A stretch of DNA of 25,396 nucleotides from Oscillospiraceae bacterium (GTDB taxonomy: Bacteria > Bacillota > Clostridia > Oscillospirales > Oscillospiraceae), in assembly GCA_020025175.1 (NCBI GenBank), contig JAHHSM010000017.1, positions 1-25,396 on the forward strand. Direction: 5' to 3'. Below the pieces are notes generated by a model. It did no database searches. It had not been told where the DNA came from and saw only the letters and a list, made by a program, of their open reading frames with translations. A program made the translations under genes and the position numbers. Of this stretch, positions 22,593 to 25,396 are shown one piece after another. Position 1 is the stretch's first letter, and the number at the start of each line of letters is the position of its first letter.

Positions 22593-23855
22593 TTATGCGA
22601 GAAAATCTTTCAGCTTCTTGGAGCGACTGGGATGCCGCAGCTTGCGTAACGCTTTCGCTTCAATCTGGCGGATGCGCTCACGAGTGACATTGAATTCTTT
22701 GCCGACTTCCTCCAAGGTACGACTGCGGCCATCTTCAATACCGAAGCGCAGTTTTAGTACCTTTTCTTCTCTGGGAGTGAGGGTGGACAATACATCGACC
22801 AACTGTTCTTTCAGCAAGGTAAAGGAAGCAGCTTCACTGGGCTCTGAAGCATCTTCATCGGGGATAAAATCGCCCAAATGGGAATCTTCTTCTTCGCCAA
22901 TGGGGGTTTCCAAAGATACGGGTTCCTGAGCAATCTTTAAAATTTCGCGTACTTTATCAACGGGCATATTCATTTCCTCGGCAATTTCTTCAGGAGAGGG
23001 ATCATGACCCAGCTGCTGCAGCAGCTGACGGGAAACACGAATCACTTTATTGATGGTTTCAACCATATGGACAGGAATACGGATTGTGCGAGCCTGATCT
23101 GCGATTGCACGGGTAATGGCTTGACGAATCCACCAGGTTGCATAAGTAGAGAACTTATAGCCTTTGGTGTAGTCAAACTTTTCTACTGCCTTAATCAGAC
23201 CAAGGTTACCCTCCTGAATCAAATCTAGGAACTGCATGCCACGGCCGACATAACGTTTTGCGATGGAAACGACCAAGCGCAGATTTGCCTCGGCCAATTT
23301 CTGCTTTGCATATTCACTGCCCTCTGCCATTTTTTGTGCCAGTTCAATTTCTTCGTCGGGACTGAGCAGAGGAACTTTGCCAATCTCTTTGAGATACATT
23401 CGAACAGGATCATCAATGTTGAAGTTATCGACAAGCGTATTGGGGTCAACCAGCTCTTCTTCTTCAATTTCGGTAATTTCGTCTATGGGGGGTTCGTCAT
23501 CCAGAGGCTCTGTAAGGTAATCGTCGCTTGCAGTATCAATGCCCAGCAGTTCGAGTGTATCATAAATACTGTCCATCTGGTCGCCTTCCAAATCCATATC
23601 ATCCAAAACCTCTGAAAGTTCTGCGGAGTCCAGCTTGCCCTTCTTTTTGCCCTTGATGAGCAGGTCACGCAGCTTTTCATTTGCTGCAATAATGGATGCT
23701 GCAGGCAGAGATGCAATCATCTTGTCATCCAATTTTCCGGTGAATTTTGATTTTTCTCCTGAAAGAGACTCGATAGAAGATTCATCGGAGACCTTTTTAG
23801 AAGTATTTTTGACTTTTTCTTCTGCGGATTTAGTGGTTTTCTTTGTGTTAGCCAT
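22593..23855 (-). CDS. rpoD: RNA polymerase primary sigma factor (sigma A)
   Basis: The housekeeping sigma-70 factor, 420 residues. After a Lys/Ser-rich tail of about 40 residues come a region 1.1-like helical domain (about 60-110), an acidic linker, and region 1.2 (DDPVRMYLKEIGKVPLLSPDEE from about 148). Region 2 (190-262) has the RpoD box and KFDYTKGYKFSTYATWWIRQAI. Region 3 runs from 263. Region 4 ends with the helix-turn-helix LEEVGKEFNVTRERIRQIEAKALRKLRHPSR (381-411). GGAGG at 23864-23868 lies 8 bases before the ATG. The start overlaps the end of dnaG by 8 bases, so translation is probably coupled. The order dnaG-rpoD is the classic macromolecular-synthesis operon arrangement. Confidence 0.98.
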   Translation of the reverse strand: MANTKKTTKSAEEKVKNTSKKVSDESSIESLSGEKSKFTGKLDDKMIASLPAASIIAANEKLRDLLIKGKKKGKLDSAELSEVLDDMDLEGDQMDSIYDTLELLGIDTASDDYLTEPLDDEPPIDEITEIEEEELVDPNTLVDNFNIDDPVRMYLKEIGKVPLLSPDEEIELAQKMAEGSEYAKQKLAEANLRLVVSIAKRYVGRGMQFLDLIQEGNLGLIKAVEKFDYTKGYKFSTYATWWIRQAITRAIADQARTIRIPVHMVETINKVIRVSRQLLQQLGHDPSPEEIAEEMNMPVDKVREILKIAQEPVSLETPIGEEEDSHLGDFIPDEDASEPSEAASFTLLKEQLVDVLSTLTPREEKVLKLRFGIEDGRSRTLEEVGKEFNVTRERIRQIEAKALRKLRHPSRSKKLKDFLA

Positions 23856-25396
23856 TCAGCTTTCCTCCATATTGTTTTTTCTCTTTATATTTTTCCATGG
23901 CAGCAGCCAAGGGGTCCAGTGCGGTATTGTCTGTGCGCTTTGCGGCTTCGTTGCTGATAATTGTTATGTAATCCTGCAGTGCCTGAGAGCGGTTTGCGGA
24001 AGTCTCCGGCTGCTGAAGAATACTCGTAATATGGCTCATTTCGTCATTAGATAAAATTGGTGCCAAGGTGGAGATGCTTGCTGTGCGGCCATCTTGTGCA
24101 GCAGACAGCAGTGCGCAATACACTTTGGCGAGTAACGGAGACGAAAAAAGCTCTGCTGAGATCGGGGCGGTGGGGAGAAATAGGGTATCATCCAATAAAA
24201 GAAGGCGGATAATGCCTTCCTCAGCGCGTGCAGAACGGATATTATCGTATCGTGCGCCACGTTCTTTGGGTTGCAGTTCTAAAGCGGGATTCAGGTCTTT
24301 GCGTGTCTGCTTGGCTTTGGAGCGCTTTTGCTGTATATAGTATGCACGTTTTGCTTCGCTCATAATAGCCTGAGTGCTGATACCGCAAATTTCAGAAGCA
24401 CGATTTGCATAAACTTCCCGCTCAACAGGGGTATCGAGCGTTGAGATCAGTTCGCTGATTTCTTTGGAATATTTCACTTTTTCTGCATCGGAATCTAAAT
24501 TGTATTTTGCACCAATGAGTGCCATGCGATACGCAACGCTGTTTTCGCTCCCGCTTAGAAGTCGTTCAAATGCTTCCCGTCCCTGAAGCTTAATAAAATC
24601 ATCAGCATCTTGTTTGATGCTTTTTCCGTCTACGATACGGTTTGGCAATTGAAGTACGCGGACAGATAATTCGGAATTTTTCAGCAGCTGCAATGCACGC
24701 TCCGTTGCGGCTTTGCCAGCGGTATCATTGTCATAGCAAATGACGATTTCCTTGGTGTATCGGGATAACAAACGGATTTGCTCGGTTGTTAATGCAGTAC
24801 CCATAGAAGCGACAGCGTTATCAAATCCAGCTTGATGAAGGGTGACTACATCGAGATTTCCTTCGCAAAGGATGATATTTGGACGCTTTGATTTTTTGGC
24901 TAGATTGATTGCGTATAAAACACGCCGCTTACTGTATGTAATGGTTTCTGGGGTATTCATATATTTGGGTTCAGACTTGTCCAATACACGGCTTCCAAAA
25001 CCAACTATGTCACCGCGCACATCAATTACCGGGAGAATCAATCGATTCCGAAATTTATCGTAAAGTCTACCGTTTTTGTTTTGAGCAGCAAGACCGGCAG
25101 CGAGAAGCTCAGCTTTTGTATATCCGATTTTGAGCATAGCGGTGATCAAAGCATCCCATTGATCGAGGGCAGCGCCCATTCCAAAGCGCACGGCAGTTCG
25201 CTTTGAAATTTGCCGCCGGTCAAGGTACTCTTGCACATGGCGTCCTTCTGGTTCTTGCAGTATCTTGTAATAAAAACGGGCAGCATCCTTGTTCAGTGCC
25301 AGGACGCGCTGACGCAAATGGCTGCTTTCGTGGTTTTCGTGTTCCTCTGGGACCTCTAAATTTGCACGTTTTGCAAGAAAACGGACGGCATCAGGG
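23848..25396 (-). CDS. dnaG: DNA primase, 5' end cut by window edge
   Basis: Makes RNA primers for replication with the replicative helicase. 515 codons are visible. Reading continues unbroken to the window edge (PDAVRFLAKRANLEV at the edge), so the N-terminal zinc-ribbon domain and true start lie outside; the in-frame TTG at 25317 is internal. The RNA-polymerase core shows RNRLILPVIDVRGDIVGFG and PKYMNTPETITYSK. The TOPRIM metal sites are the EGNLDVV motif near 24864 and YDNDTAG near 24735-24715. The last 130 or so residues form the helicase-interacting helical domain. The gene ends inside rpoD, an 8-base overlap. Confidence 0.97.
   Translation of the reverse strand, partial: PDAVRFLAKRANLEVPEEHENHESSHLRQRVLALNKDAARFYYKILQEPEGRHVQEYLDRRQISKRTAVRFGMGAALDQWDALITAMLKIGYTKAELLAAGLAAQNKNGRLYDKFRNRLILPVIDVRGDIVGFGSRVLDKSEPKYMNTPETITYSKRRVLYAINLAKKSKRPNIILCEGNLDVVTLHQAGFDNAVASMGTALTTEQIRLLSRYTKEIVICYDNDTAGKAATERALQLLKNSELSVRVLQLPNRIVDGKSIKQDADDFIKLQGREAFERLLSGSENSVAYRMALIGAKYNLDSDAEKVKYSKEISELISTLDTPVEREVYANRASEICGISTQAIMSEAKRAYYIQQKRSKAKQTRKDLNPALELQPKERGARYDNIRSARAEEGIIRLLLLDDTLFLPTAPISAELFSSPLLAKVYCALLSAAQDGRTASISTLAPILSNDEMSHITSILQQPETSANRSQALQDYITIISNEAAKRTDNTALDPLAAAMEKYKEKKQYGGKLNG

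Overview
This window is a dense, mostly plus-strand block of bacterial housekeeping genes. Gene content and order (rbgA-rnhB-yraN; tig-clpP-clpX-lon-engB; pyrH-frr-uppS-cdsA-dxr-rseP-ispG-polC; dnaG-rpoD), a PolC-type replicase, the MEP isoprenoid pathway and strong GGAGG ribosome binding sites point to a low-to-mid G+C Firmicute. I infer class Clostridia, most likely the Ruminococcaceae/Oscillospiraceae side. The genus cannot be fixed from sequence reading alone. I saw no tRNA, rRNA, CRISPR array, prophage or transposase gene.

Layout. (1) 89-5138: rbgA, rnhB and yraN overlap one another, followed by an M19 dipeptidase, thrC and a COG1768-like metallophosphoesterase, all closely spaced. (2) 5139-8545: a probable extended -10 promoter and leader palindrome, then tig-clpP-clpX, closed by a clear intrinsic terminator. 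This is a nascent-chain chaperone plus ClpXP protease unit. (3) 8546-11724: lon and engB with their own leader, closed by a long-stem terminator that begins inside the engB stop codon. (4) 11725-22112: a long unit starting at pyrH that joins nucleotide supply (pyrH), ribosome recycling (frr), undecaprenyl and phospholipid precursor synthesis (uppS, cdsA), two MEP-pathway steps (dxr, ispG), a site-2 protease (rseP) and the replicative polymerase (polC). (5) 22113-22592: a 480-base gap between convergent operons, filled on its right side with stacked palindromes. (6) 22593-25396, minus strand: rpoD, preceded by dnaG, whose N-terminal part lies beyond the window edge.

Most of the window is conventional. 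The least explained part is the structured intergenic element at about 22261-22571. It has at least four short CCC(C)T-loop-AGGG(G) palindromes, a 23-base arm-to-arm inverted repeat, possible long-range pairings, an orphan Shine-Dalgarno sequence upstream and a 7-base direct repeat near its edges. It could be a structured RNA, a small non-autonomous mobile repeat or an elaborate bidirectional terminator. Among the proteins, the points worth a second look are RNase HII with GAG in place of the GRG substrate-sensing motif, Dxr with Asn where the active-site-loop His is expected, smaller departures in UppS and CdsA, and a PolC with a short N-terminal region. Two arrangement points stand out: pyrH is not preceded by rpsB-tsf, and there is no lonB between clpX and lon.
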